Assembly (NCBI RefSeq): GCF_026230105.1
Contig: NC_079477.1
Span: forward strand, 8,809,001 to 8,873,000
Length of the DNA: 64,000 nt
Direction: 5' to 3'
Source of the DNA: Diorhabda sublineata
Taxonomy: Eukaryota > Arthropoda > Insecta > Coleoptera > Chrysomelidae
A model generated the notes under the pieces. The model searched no databases. It was not told the DNA's origin and was given only the letters and a program-made list of their open reading frames with translations. How positions within the stretch are numbered: the first letter of the stretch is position 1; each line of letters starts with the position of its first letter. Positions 1-10,090 of the stretch are shown here, one piece after another. The translations under genes were made by a program, and so were the position numbers.

Positions 1-589
1 TGTCGTATTTAACTCTCAGATTCAAAAACTTTTCCTTATCCACATCTCCAAAATCATAAAATTAAGTATTTTAATGTTCAACAATAACGTCACTATCAGC
101 CAATGTTGTTTTAGTGGCATTCCTTTCTTTATTCGTGTGCCTTTCATTTGTTTTTAACCCTAATTTCCACCTATTTGATATTTTAAAGAGGTGTTCCTTC
201 GCAAATACAGGGCTAAAGATTTATTTGGTAAATATAATAAATAATCAAGAAATGCAAGAAAAGGTTTAACATTTCTCCGACATGCAAACAAAAATAAAAT
301 CTTCTCTAAATTCTTTCGAATTGCTTGTTCAGTATTGTCAACATCTTTATCAGTTGTTTATTCAGGAGTTTTGGATGGTTGGTGTTAGATGTTTGACATA
401 TTTACAGCAAAAATGAATAAGAAAGTTCTTTGCTTGCTGAAAAATTGTAATAACAGAGAAAATGAGCAAATTTTTATATTGATTATATGACTATCATCTG
501 AATCAAAAAATTATACCAATTTAAAACTAGGGAGTGATAGATCAAACACTGTAGGCAGCTTCTTTCTAAATGAAATTTCGTTTGGAAAA

Positions 590-1990
590 GCTTTCCTTGA
601 CCAGAGTAAGCTATACAAAGTAATTTTTGGATAATATTTAATTCACTCCATAGAGTGAGAATTCATTTTTCATAAAGTCAAAGTCAGAAAATCCATATGT
701 TTCCACTTAAATTTGGAAAAAGTTTTTTTACTACACTAAAGTGTTTTTTAGAAAATTAAACTCGGAAGAAATAATTTTTGATTGGAGTATACTAGAAAAA
801 GACATTTTTGATAGAATTAAACTCAAAGAAACAACTTTTGTTCCACATTAGATATGAAACAGACATTTTTCACAAAATTAAAGTCTCTGCTAAAGCATTT
901 GTGACTAAAGTAAATCACTTTTTAGGAAAAATCAATCTTTAAAACGGATCAGAAGAGACAAGTAATTTTTTTTTTATAAAATAAGCTTGTAAAAGCAATT
1001 TTTTGACTAGAGCACACCATTTTTTGCTAAAATTGAACTCTAAGAAGTGAGTTTTCTTAAATTCTATGCATGGGAAAATTCTTTTTCACGATATTATAAG
1101 AAAGAAAAGCCATTTGTTCTCACTTTCATTCAGGAAAAAGCTTTTTTGAGTAAAGCAAATCAAGAAAATCTTTCATTTTGGGAAAATTGAACTTGAATAA
1201 TCCATTTTTGACAAGATTGTGCTAGTATTCATTTTTTGATAGAATTAATTTCAGAGTAGCACCTTTTCATCCACACTATTTAAATAAAAGGCATTTTTCC
1301 CAAAAAGAAATAATTAATTCCCCCTTTCAATTATAAAAAGAAGCTTTTAACACTTTTATGGGAAAAATTGGCCTGAAATAGCCATTTTTCACCAAAAGTA
1401 ACCAAGTCTTTTGTTCTTATAATTAAACACCGAGAAATATCTTTTCGTCCACATTTACTGAAGAAACATTCTTTCCAAAAAAATAAAGATTTTTTCACCA
1501 CAATGAATCAAGAACATCATTTTTTTGTATAAAAATCAAAATTGGAAAAGCCATTTTCAACCAGAGTGAACTAAGCAAAGTCATTTTTTGGTACTATCGA
1601 ATTTGGAGACATACTAAAGAACAAAGAGCAAAAAATAGATTTTTAATAAAACTGTTAGTAAATACATTTGATCCCCCTTTAAGTTGGAGAAGGCTTTTTC
1701 CATTATAGTATATCGAGAAAATTACTTTTTGTGGAAAAATTAAATTTGGTATAATATTTTTTTTACCAGAATAAAACAGTAAAAGTCATCTTTTCATATA
1801 TAATTAAAAAAGGAAAATATTTATTACATAATTTAAATCAGAGAATCCATGGTTCTATTTCAAATCAGAAAAGAGTTCTTAGAGTACTGTAAATCGAGAA
1901 AATCTGTTTCTTGAGAATATTAAACAAGTAAACGCATATTTTGGCCAAATTGATTTCACAAAACAATTATATGACAAAGCTAAAGTCGTC
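590..1990. repeat. Diverged satellite-like tandem array
   Basis: The stretch is built from poorly conserved units of about 30 bp. Each has a T-rich core (variants of CATTTTTGA or CTTTTTCAC) followed by an A-rich segment such as AGTAAACTAAGAAAAG or ATTAAACTCAGAAA. A larger period of about 185 bp is visible. Segments related to GACCAGAGTAAACTA recur near 600, 785, 1007, 1207, 1387, 1560 and 1750, and TCCACA-type segments recur near 841, 1268 and 1447. No protein-coding signal is present. I read it as an old, degenerate satellite or minisatellite. The copies are too diverged to give a reliable consensus by eye. Confidence 0.55.
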
Positions 1991-2969
1991 GAAATAAATG
2001 ATTTTACTTTGTTTCCATCATCATTGTTACGTAGTACACCAAAATTGACATTTCAAAGAAATCTTTTTGTACGACCAGAGTGTTGTATTACAAATATCTG
2101 CAGTTTCTGTAAAGATTCCAATGATAGACATAGATTATTTTCCATTCAATGGAAGCATGTTATTCTGTAATTTTGACATATCTTTCTAAATTCACTATTT
2201 AATTGCATATTTTCCAGAATATCTTAATTCACCTATATCCATGGAATGTTCTAGAAAATTCCTTGACTTTTTTTCAAAAAGCACACACATATATAGACAA
2301 TGGATTTGTCCGTCTTTTCATGATATGAATTTACCGAGTAGACAAAAAGAACAATTTATAGGTAGAAAATGGTTTTTATTGAGTATTTCACAATTTTAAA
2401 ATTTCACTAGTATACCATTGATAAAATTTGGACCACCATGAATGAAATCGTAGATCTACGAAGAGGTTTTTATGAATAACTTTTAAAGCCCCCACTAAAA
2501 ATAATTATAGTTGACCATTTCATGTAAAAATTCATTCCACAAACCATATCTAACTTTCTTAACAAGTAGTTTGTTGTCGTAAAGTAATATCCTGTAAAGG
2601 TAATAAATAGCTACCTTAAATAGTGCTCTAGGTACCAAAGGTAACTATTATTAATTTTTATTTGGAGGTACCCATAAACACGGCAATTCGCAGGTGAAGA
2701 AGCTTTTGGGAATTTCCTACTATAAAGATAAAAACCGGTCTAATAGAAAATAACATTGTCGTGCTCATACAAGAGACATAGGGAAAATTTTGTTTGAAAT
2801 TAATGATTTCGAACTTGAGATTTCTGGAGTCGTTAGTAATATTCATACAGATACATAATTACACTGGCTGACCCGTATTTCGAGAACCGAAAGCAAGCTG
2901 AGTATTTTAGCGCATTTTTATAATTTAACTGTACTAATTGTTTGGATTTACAACAACAACTTAGGGCTG

Positions 2970-3215
2970 ATTGCAGGTAAGCACTCGATGCTCACCGGAG
3001 TACGAAAATTCCTATTTTTCGCTTATATAAATATTCTGTATCGCCGGCACTGGTATTGTCGATCGGGTGCGAATGTCGGATGTTGAAAAAGAAGCGGTAC
3101 GGCTAATATGTATGGCGCCGAAAAGGGCCATTCACGCTTTTGATTGAGGTGTCCCGAGTACTGCTTGGGTGGCGCCCTAAGGCCCTTTCTCCAACATTTT
3201 TGAACACCTTGAACC
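2970..3215. other. GC-rich island with TATA-like motif
   Basis: This patch is clearly richer in G and C than its flanks, with many CpG-containing words (CGCCGGCACTGG, GGCGCCGAAAAGGGCC, GGCGCCCTAAGGCCC) and a TTATATAAATA box near 3022-3032. No protein similarity is recognised in any frame. It could be a promoter or enhancer about 7 kb upstream of wingless, an LTR-like fragment of a transposon, or an unrelated non-coding element. The sequence alone does not decide between them. Confidence 0.3.
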
Positions 3216-3639
3216 GAACACCTTCACCATGATCGCCTTCTCTTTCTCTTTTTTTGTTAAATAGTATAATTGAACGAGATAATTTTCGAACAAATTATTT
3301 GTACCCTACTTTTAAAATTTATGAGAAATTTCGATCAAATTTTGCAACAATAAATTATGTTTTGATAAAAAATTTATTTTTTCAAAGATTTTCGAATAGA
3401 AAAATTGAAATAAGTGTTACTCATTGTAGTCTTCGAATAGCTTCTAAATATTTTTTCAGATCTCTAATAAATTATGTAAATGGAAGAGTACCTACACAAA
3501 ATATTATTAAAGATTAAAGAAATAATAGCAATGGAAATACTTTTTTTAGAAATAGAAATAAAATAGGATAAATAGCACTGCTCAACAACATTCAAACTTT
3601 TGTTGTCACTCGAAAACTTGTACCAAATTTTGAATGTAC

Positions 3640-4720
3640 TATAGCCACCAAACAATAACATCAATAGGAAAAAGTTGGCATATCAGTTTTCTTTGTAACA
3701 TCAAGACATATTTTTATGAAAAGTACAAAAATCAACAATATTTGTGGCCAATAAATATTCTCTTTTCGCTTAGTTTGGGAAATTAGGCATAGTTTTAACA
3801 AAAATTTCATCAGGCCAAGTTTTATATGTAACGATGGTAAAAGTATATCGTGAGGGTTAACTAAAGGATCATTTTTCACATTCTTCTGCCCTGGAGTAAG
3901 TGATCCACGCTTGGACCATACTTTCTACGTGTAGTGACTTTCTCTGCCTCAGCTGTCCCATTCGCAAATAAAACAGTAATATTTTGTGTAACCAAGCTGT
4001 AGCCCAAGCAAAAGACACATGACTTTAAAATCTCCACAAATTTTCCAAACATGTTCGCTGTATTTGGTTTTTCAAGATTTCATGAAGAAACTTCATGTTC
4101 TCGTAAATCCCTTTCATATCAAAACCTTGGGCAACCGGTACTTTAAGACATTGGTTTCCTATGAACAATCGCTAGTGATCATATCAAAAATTGAAAAAAT
4201 TCATCACTACAAGAATGTTAATGAAATGGACTAAAACATCTACTTTATAAAAGTAAGGCTTCATTTCAATGTCAGGATAAGAAATTTTCGCACCAGAATA
4301 AAGTAAATTCCAGTCGTTTAATCTAGACCCCAACAGCTCAAATTATTTTTTAGACAGTTTCAAATCACGTACTAAATCGTTTAAATCACTTTATATCAAT
4401 AAAGGCGGTTCTTTTGACGTTGACGGTTCATAACTTGGGTCAATCTGTTGAGATCCCTTATTGGGTTGACTAAGAACAAATTCCGTACTAGAAACAGAAT
4501 CCTGACACTCTGCTTGATTTGGAAGCTTAGGCACAGGCAGTTCGACTCTATGTAGGATTGGTCTGTTGACGATTTGGGTACTTAGAACTTGGTTGTGCCT
4601 TTTATGTGAATCCAACAAAAATAACAATCGCTCACATGATCTTTTGGTTCTGTCCAAATTATTGGTATACCAAACGGCTTAGATTCTTGTTTAGTCTAAC
4701 CTAATAAGAGTCTCATACAC
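3640..4720 (-). pseudogene. Broken copy of a repeated, unnamed arthropod gene family
   Basis: Several minus-strand blocks occur in the right order to be one decayed protein of a family that I recall as multi-copy in insect genomes and annotated only as uncharacterized. Read from 4720 downward, they are: a segment FGIPIIWTEPKDH...DCYFC near 4690-4610; an acidic, Ser/Pro-rich linker; SDLNDLVRDLKLSK near 4395-4350, followed by ELLGSRLNDWNLL; and near 3865-3790 a segment DPLVNPHDILLPSLHIKLGL. Stops and frameshifts separate the blocks, so it cannot make the full protein. The family's high copy number suggests that it is carried by a transposon, but I cannot name the element. The function is unknown. 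The identification rests on remembered motif order, not on a search. Confidence 0.6.
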
Positions 4721-5511
4721 GTTACACACCATATATACAAACTTAGGATTTATCTTGGTGATGGAAAATGAAAATAGTCTAAATAGCATTTTTCAATTAT
4801 TGGCATAAATTGTCTACGCTGAGATGTACAAGTTAATTCAGTGTTTACCAGTAGATATATTTAGATGAAAATAATTAAATTAGTTGGGAAAAATGTAATA
4901 CTTTTCTCACTAAATTTCTTCCTATATGCTGCCATTTTCTTTTATTTTAAATATTTTGTCATACATTCCCTTTTTTTCTGAAGGCTTGTTTACGTGATGT
5001 GATGAACAAATAAGATGTGTACACATTTTTACCATCAGCTGCTTCATCCATTTCAACTATTATTATTCATATTCTCATATGTTGAGATAAGCAATGACGA
5101 GTTTAAGCACGTTAGGACTTGTCAGTTTGCTACTATGGCGAATTTAGAACGATAATTTTGCAGTGTCTTTGTGTCGTGAATTCATTCAAGTAGGTACAAA
5201 AGATGATCAGGAAAAGTTATATGTCTATGGTTTTATTAAAGTAAGACACCATTTTTAAGTGATATGAAAATGAACCAATTATGGACGGTCGACAATGATT
5301 TGTTATGGTTAAACTTATACCCCGACTTTGACAATTTTTTATTTTGAGTAAGCTGATACTTAATCTCTCATTGAAATAGTTGACGGATTCTAAATCCGAA
5401 CAAGTATTCATCCATGTCAGTTAATTAGTTCGAAATTAATCTATCGATTTCTATTTCAATTATTATTTCAATTGTTTTCTTGACTTGACCTGCTTCAAAT
5501 GTTTTTGACTA

Positions 5512-6414
5512 CACTGTTAAAAATTTCTTCAGTAATTTCACTAAAACCAATTTGGTAAATTTACTGAACAAAATAATTCAATTCAGTTTGAGAAAGTGAC
5601 TATACACTTCATAATAGTTACTAATCGGTAAAAGAAAATTCGATTAGTAATTTTACTATACAATTTCGTAATGTTTCTAAATGCTTTTGATTTTAGGTCT
5701 CTTCTGTTTCAAACTTAGTTGTGTTAATAATTTCTGAAAGATAGATAAAATTTGATGTTTCGACTTTTTAACAAATTATATTTTGAGACCTAAAATCAAG
5801 AACATTTAGAAACATTAACATATCAAAAGGTCTAAGAAATAAGAAAAGAAAAAAATTTACTTTCGCAATTTTCTTCAAAAATTTATCATAGGGATTCTGA
5901 GTAAATTTACTTACACTCAGTTCGAGAAGCTTACAAGATATTCTTATTTAATTAGTTTACAATGAAAAAACTATTATATTCTGACAAGCTATTATATTAA
6001 GATATGATGATATCGTTGTGAATTATATTAGTCTAATTTTTATTCAAAATATTCCTTCCACTCTAAATTCAAAACTTACTAAAGACACTTAAGTAATCTA
6101 GACTCAAGCAATGTTTCTATAGTATTAAATCACAGTACTTCCTTGTAATTTCTCGATAAAACATAAATAATCAAAATACAAGGAATTTTTGAAAATATCC
6201 AAAGATTGTCATTGAAAATGAAAACAGTTTAGTATAACTACTATCCGTGTAAGATTTATACTCAAATATTGTGAAATTATACCTCGTATCAGTCAGTTTT
6301 CTCAATTGTCTAAGAAAATTACTCAAATTCCATTATAATTTGAATTCGAATACACTGATTAGTAATTTAGCCATTATTATGTAAATGGGAATTTTACAGA
6401 AGTTTTTTACAGTG
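5512..6414. mobile_element. MITE-like element, 903 bp, TA target duplication
   Basis: The left end reads TA-CACTGTTAAAAATTTCTTC and the right end reads GAAGTTTTTTACAGTG-TA. This gives imperfect terminal inverted repeats of about 20 bp flanked by a TA dinucleotide (5510-5511 and 6415-6416), the usual target duplication of the Tc1/mariner superfamily. There is no transposase-like reading frame inside. A second inverted repeat of about 34 bp lies within it (5668-5701 against 5785-5819, ending in GGTCTC / GAGACC), so a transcript could fold back on itself. It is probably a non-autonomous element mobilised in trans. Confidence 0.65.
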
Positions 6415-6873
6415 TAGATTTACGTGTAGTCAATGGAATAATGGAATTTTTGAATTATATTTTTATATATTAGACGTATTTTTCACAAGCGCCCAAAAAA
6501 TTCACGAAGCGATTCAACCACACACCAACAAAAAAAATTCAGAAAAGCGTATCAATGAAGATTCCTGGTATTATCTTAAATATGGCCTGAGACGATTCAA
6601 ACATAAAAATCGATCTTAAAAAAATGTCGAAATTTATTTCATACATTCTTTTCCACGGAGTATTCAAAATAAGATAAAAAAGACATACATAAGAAATTTA
6701 AAGAAACGTGAGCGTGAGAAAATAGTGACATTGACTTTTGGAATTTTACCTTCGAAACGAAGCACAACCGTTGATTGTAAATAAAAATATTCATTCACTA
6801 TTCTTTTGCACTATACCTTAACAATATCGCGCAGTAAAAGTTCTATTTTTGTACATGTGTTGCACAATAATTT

Positions 6874-7720
6874 ATTGATTGGCGACAAAGTAATTTCAGT
6901 TTTGTGGTATAAAATAAAACACTTAACAAAGAATAATTTCTAATCAATTTTATACTCATAATTCTCATTTTGCTCAATGCCCTTTTGCCATCTTTCTTTC
7001 AGCTCACAAAATTTCTGGTCTTTATCAGCAAAAAACTGAACCAGGTGCGATGATCCTCGTCATTTGTGGAAGAGAGAATTCTGCAAACTTCGAAATAAAT
7101 GGTAATCAGATGGAGCCAGATCATGGCGTTATGGTTGATATTGCATCATTTCTCAGCTAAGGTCCAATAGTTTCCCACGAATTATGAAAGATATGTGAGG
7201 CGTTGCATTATCATGATGGAACACTAAACCTCTCCGATTTGACGATTCTGACTGTTTTTCTATGATTGCTTCATCCAGTTTTATCAATTGTTGACATTAA
7301 ACATCAGAATTGATCGTTTGGTTTATTGGAAGCAGTTCAAAAAACACAACACCATTATAATCCCCCCAACCTGACAGCATGAGCTTTTTTGTTGTTTTTC
7401 AGCTTTCTATGTGGTTTTTAATGATTCACGGTGTTTGTTTCATGATCGTTTTCGTATTATATTACTGTACAGGACCCATTTTTCATCGCCAGTGATGATT
7501 TGTTTCAAGAAAGGATCGGTTTCATTTCGTGTAAAGTGCATATCGCAAATGTTGTTTCTTTGTGTTAAATGAATTTCTTTCAGTTCGTGCTAATGCAATT
7601 CCAGATACCGTACTTTTGGCAAACTTTTGCGAAAGAATTGCTGTATTGAATTCTCTATCAAGCTTTTGATGTGAATATTGCTGATGTTCCACCATCTTTC
7701 AAGAAACAGAGCGAATCGAG
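6874..7720 (-). mobile_element. Degenerate mariner (cecropia-type) transposon
   Basis: The minus strand carries recognisable mariner transposase blocks in order: ITGDEKW-like residues around the first catalytic Asp (near 7490), GVVFFELLPINQTIN (near 7350-7300), a FHHDNATPHI motif with the second catalytic Asp (near 7220), and a C-terminal ELKERWQKG-like segment (near 7000). Stops and frameshifts interrupt all of it. The low-coordinate end has a TIR-like sequence, TTGATTGGCGACAAAGTAAT (6874-6893), resembling the TIRs of cecropia-type mariners. I could not find the matching end above 7720. It is a dead copy lying upstream of wingless. Confidence 0.75.
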
Positions 7721-8339
7721 TGCCTCTGCAAATTGATAGAAATTGAGAACACATTCAAACAAATTTTGTGAATAATGCTCATAATTCTAAGAATCGTACT
7801 CGTATTATTAATATTCACATCACTGAACATCACTCAATTTTTAGGTTAATTTAACTTTGTTGATGAAATGAAACATTAAATGTATTTTCTATGTTAGTAG
7901 CTGAAACAATAGCACAGTAGAACAATGTTTTTTAACTAGAGAGATTTTCGTCGATTTTTTTAATGGTTTGGGGAAAATTTTAAAGTTTAGGAACGGGGTT
8001 TGGTGTATCGAGCGCACACTACCTGTTTCGATTGTTCGACGAGCGCACAAGAAAATTTGATCTGCCGAAGTGAGTCCTAAAAATGGGCAAATGACAAAAC
8101 GAAAAACCGTCAACAACATCTAAGATTTTCCAAAATATTGTACAAAAATTAATAGAAAAAATTATTTTTCTTAAGAATAAATGCATTTTTTATTCGGTTC
8201 AAAATAATTAAAAAATGCCTCATTTTGAATGTTATACAAAAAAGCCTCTTAATTTAAGAATGGTTAGGTAAGGTTAGGAGTGTTAACTGTTTGTTATTCT
8301 ATTAACTCTTTTATTTACGGTAATAAACATTTCAAGCTA

Positions 8340-8480
8340 AATACACGGATTAAAGATATCGTCTATATACGCGCAAATGTGCGCTCGATGCACCCTCCTA
8401 TATAAGCTGTGCGCTGGATGAACGTATTCCGGGGTTTAGCCCTGATATAAAAACTGCACTGCATTAGACTGAGAAAGAAA
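8340..8480 (+). promoter_or_regulatory. Promoter-like stretch upstream of wingless
   Basis: Two TATA-like boxes (CTATATAAGC near 8399 and GATATAAAAAC near 8441) sit in a GC-richer patch. A motif TGTGCGCTSGATG occurs twice, 28 bp apart (about 8379 and 8407), on either side of the first box. Its inverse, GAGCGCACA, occurs twice more near 8010 and 8040. The second TATA lies about 30 bp before TTAGACTGAG, a possible initiator. A start here would give wingless a leader of about 1.5 kb, or the leader could be spliced. This is suggestive only. Confidence 0.3.
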
Positions 8481-8699
8481 AAGTGAACAATGAAAATAAG
8501 GAGTGTAAAAAAAAGAAAGAAGCGCGCGATACAAGTTGTGGGAATGTATTTTTTTGTTATTGGTTTTTTTATCATTGCTTTTTTGTGTTTTTATCATTTT
8601 TTTTTATTTATTTTGGTAAGCTGGTAGTTAGGTCGGCGGGTACAGGTGCAACTGCATCATTTCCTATCGTTTTTTATTTGGCTGGTTAATCAGATTTTT

Positions 8700-9480
8700 C
8701 AAATAAATAAGATACACGTTTTTTATGGCGTGAATTAATCCATACAACGGTGGTTAGTTGACTCACAACCCTTCGCCAAGGACCATATCTTTTTGGTCAT
8801 TCCTACTTATGTCTTTTAAAACAGTGCCAAAATCCTTTGTCTGAAATATAGGGAAGAGAAAATAAACCAAGTCCAAGGTTAGCTGTCTTAATTGACTTAT
8901 ATTAGTTTAGGTTCACGACTAAATCAATTTAGGTAATCCAATATTATTTCTCTAATGAGTTTTTAAAGACGTCAAAAATAGCAAATATTTGAATCCATTA
9001 AAACGATTAACGAGCTGATAATATATTCAACGACGTGAGTGAAAAGAGTATTTACGTGAGTAAATAAAAATCGTTTATACTGCAATGGTTAACTGTCAGC
9101 TCAAGGATCATTTCACACCTTCCTTCCAAAACAATATGTCAGCATAAATTTTCGATTTTTGAGAGAAATGTTTAAGAAAGTTCAAATACATAAAGTCTTG
9201 TGCCCATGATTTTTAATATTAGTACTTCCATTTTCAAAAAACCGCTGATATCAATATATTATTTATATACTTGGTTCAATGCGGGTTTGTCGTTAATCAA
9301 TTTATAATAAAAGAAGAATAATTGAAATGCCGGTACCTCCAAAACTTGAATGAACAAAGAATCCCACATTCCGTTCCCAAACCGAGGAAAGTAAAAAAAA
9401 AACAAAACAAAAGGAAATGCCAAATACATATCATACCTTCTCATAAAGATCGTTGGAATTCCAGTTTAAAATTACAAAAA
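8700..9480. other. Gene-free stretch
   Basis: AT-rich DNA with no open frame, repeat or transposon motif that I recognise. The short ORFs here have no coding character. Confidence 0.5.
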
Positions 9481-9711
9481 CTCTCACAGTCTCATGTTAG
9501 AAATATAAAGATAAAGAAATATAGTTGACGTTAGAATATTTTGAGTTTATGTTACATCCGCCGAAAGCTTCTGAAATTTTCCGAAAAGGTATGTACAATT
9601 TCTGCTTACATTTTTACCGAGCAATGGCGGCAAATTGTACGCAGTAGGCACGACCTTGGGCGTGGTGAAGCCACGTTATTGGATAGAATATTGCAAAGAG
9701 GAGGGGCAAGG

Positions 9712-9915
9712 ATGCACGTGTTAAGGACCACACGTGCAGGTATCTCAGTACGTCAAAGGACTCGTCAGTGGGTGGTCAGGACATATGACTCCTCCTCAAA
9801 CTACTCGGTGAATATCGGCCGATTTCGACCCCCTACCCCCACATCATCTCAAACCCCTCGAGTAAGTAAATATACTAAACAGTGTCTTTCAGGTGATATT
9901 GTTTATTTTTTGTGA
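9712..9915 (+). CDS. Possible upstream ORF in the wingless leader
   Basis: An ATG at 9712 opens a 67-codon frame ending in TGA at 9913-9915, 45 bases before the first in-frame wingless ATG. The predicted peptide is basic at the start (MHVLRTTRAG) and Ser/Thr/Pro-rich later. The same frame stays open back to 9541 without another ATG, which is long for this AT-rich DNA, but the higher GC content of the stretch partly explains that. I recognise no domain. If the wingless mRNA includes this region, the frame would be translated before the main start and could dampen wingless translation. It may equally be a chance frame in a 5' UTR. Confidence 0.2.
   Translation: MHVLRTTRAGISVRQRTRQWVVRTYDSSSNYSVNIGRFRPPTPTSSQTPRVSKYTKQCLSGDIVYFL
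9713..9738. promoter_or_regulatory. Paired CACGTG E-boxes
   Basis: TGCACGTG (9713-9720) and CACGTGCA (9731-9738) form an inverted pair separated by 10 bp, about 240 bp before the wingless start codon. CACGTG is the binding site of several bHLH factors (Myc/Max, Clock/Cycle, Hairy-type repressors). Two perfect copies placed symmetrically are uncommon by chance in DNA this AT-rich. Confidence 0.4.
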
Positions 9916-9980
9916 CTGGTGTGTTCGATTGTCGTGGTTTTATCGGAACGAAAGGTGACATGCGGGTGCACATTGACAGA

Positions 9981-10090
9981 ATGAAGGTGACAGTGACAGT
10001 TATTGTGATGTTACTCTCCGTTTCCGATAGCAGTAACATTGGAAATATATCAGCTAGGAGCAAAAACAGGGGGAAGGGATCCATGTGGTG
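9981..10090 (+). CDS. wg: wingless (Wnt1) exon 1, coding part
   Basis: This exon encodes the N-terminus of a secreted Wnt ligand. The frame from ATG 9981 gives a hydrophobic leader (MKVTVTVIVMLLSV, a signal peptide for entry into the ER), a short Ser/Asn-rich segment and then a basic KNRGKGSMWW. The GSMWW sequence at an exon end is characteristic of insect Wg, where it is followed by GIAK. Here the exon breaks inside the second Trp codon (TG|GTATGC donor at 10091), a phase 2 intron, and exon 2 supplies the missing G and continues GIAKAGEPNN. A second in-frame ATG lies upstream at 9960 with a good context and would add MRVHIDR. Either start is possible, but I chose 9981 because the hydrophobic run then follows directly. 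The pre-mature segment is short, as in other insect Wg proteins. Confidence 0.9.

Noticed and set aside
8260..8280. GGTTAGGTAAGGTTAGG as an interstitial insect telomere repeat (TTAGG)
   Set aside because: Only two imperfect units with unequal spacing.
9859..9892. GTAAGT-like donor near 9859 and TTTCAG near 9887-9892 as a mini-intron in the leader
   Set aside because: The implied intron of about 33 bp is too short to splice in insects.
9541..9915. 124-codon open frame, the longest in the window, as a separate gene
   Set aside because: It lacks an ATG until 9712, has no recognised domain and lies just before the wingless start in a GC-richer leader. Only the ATG-started part is kept, as a possible upstream ORF.
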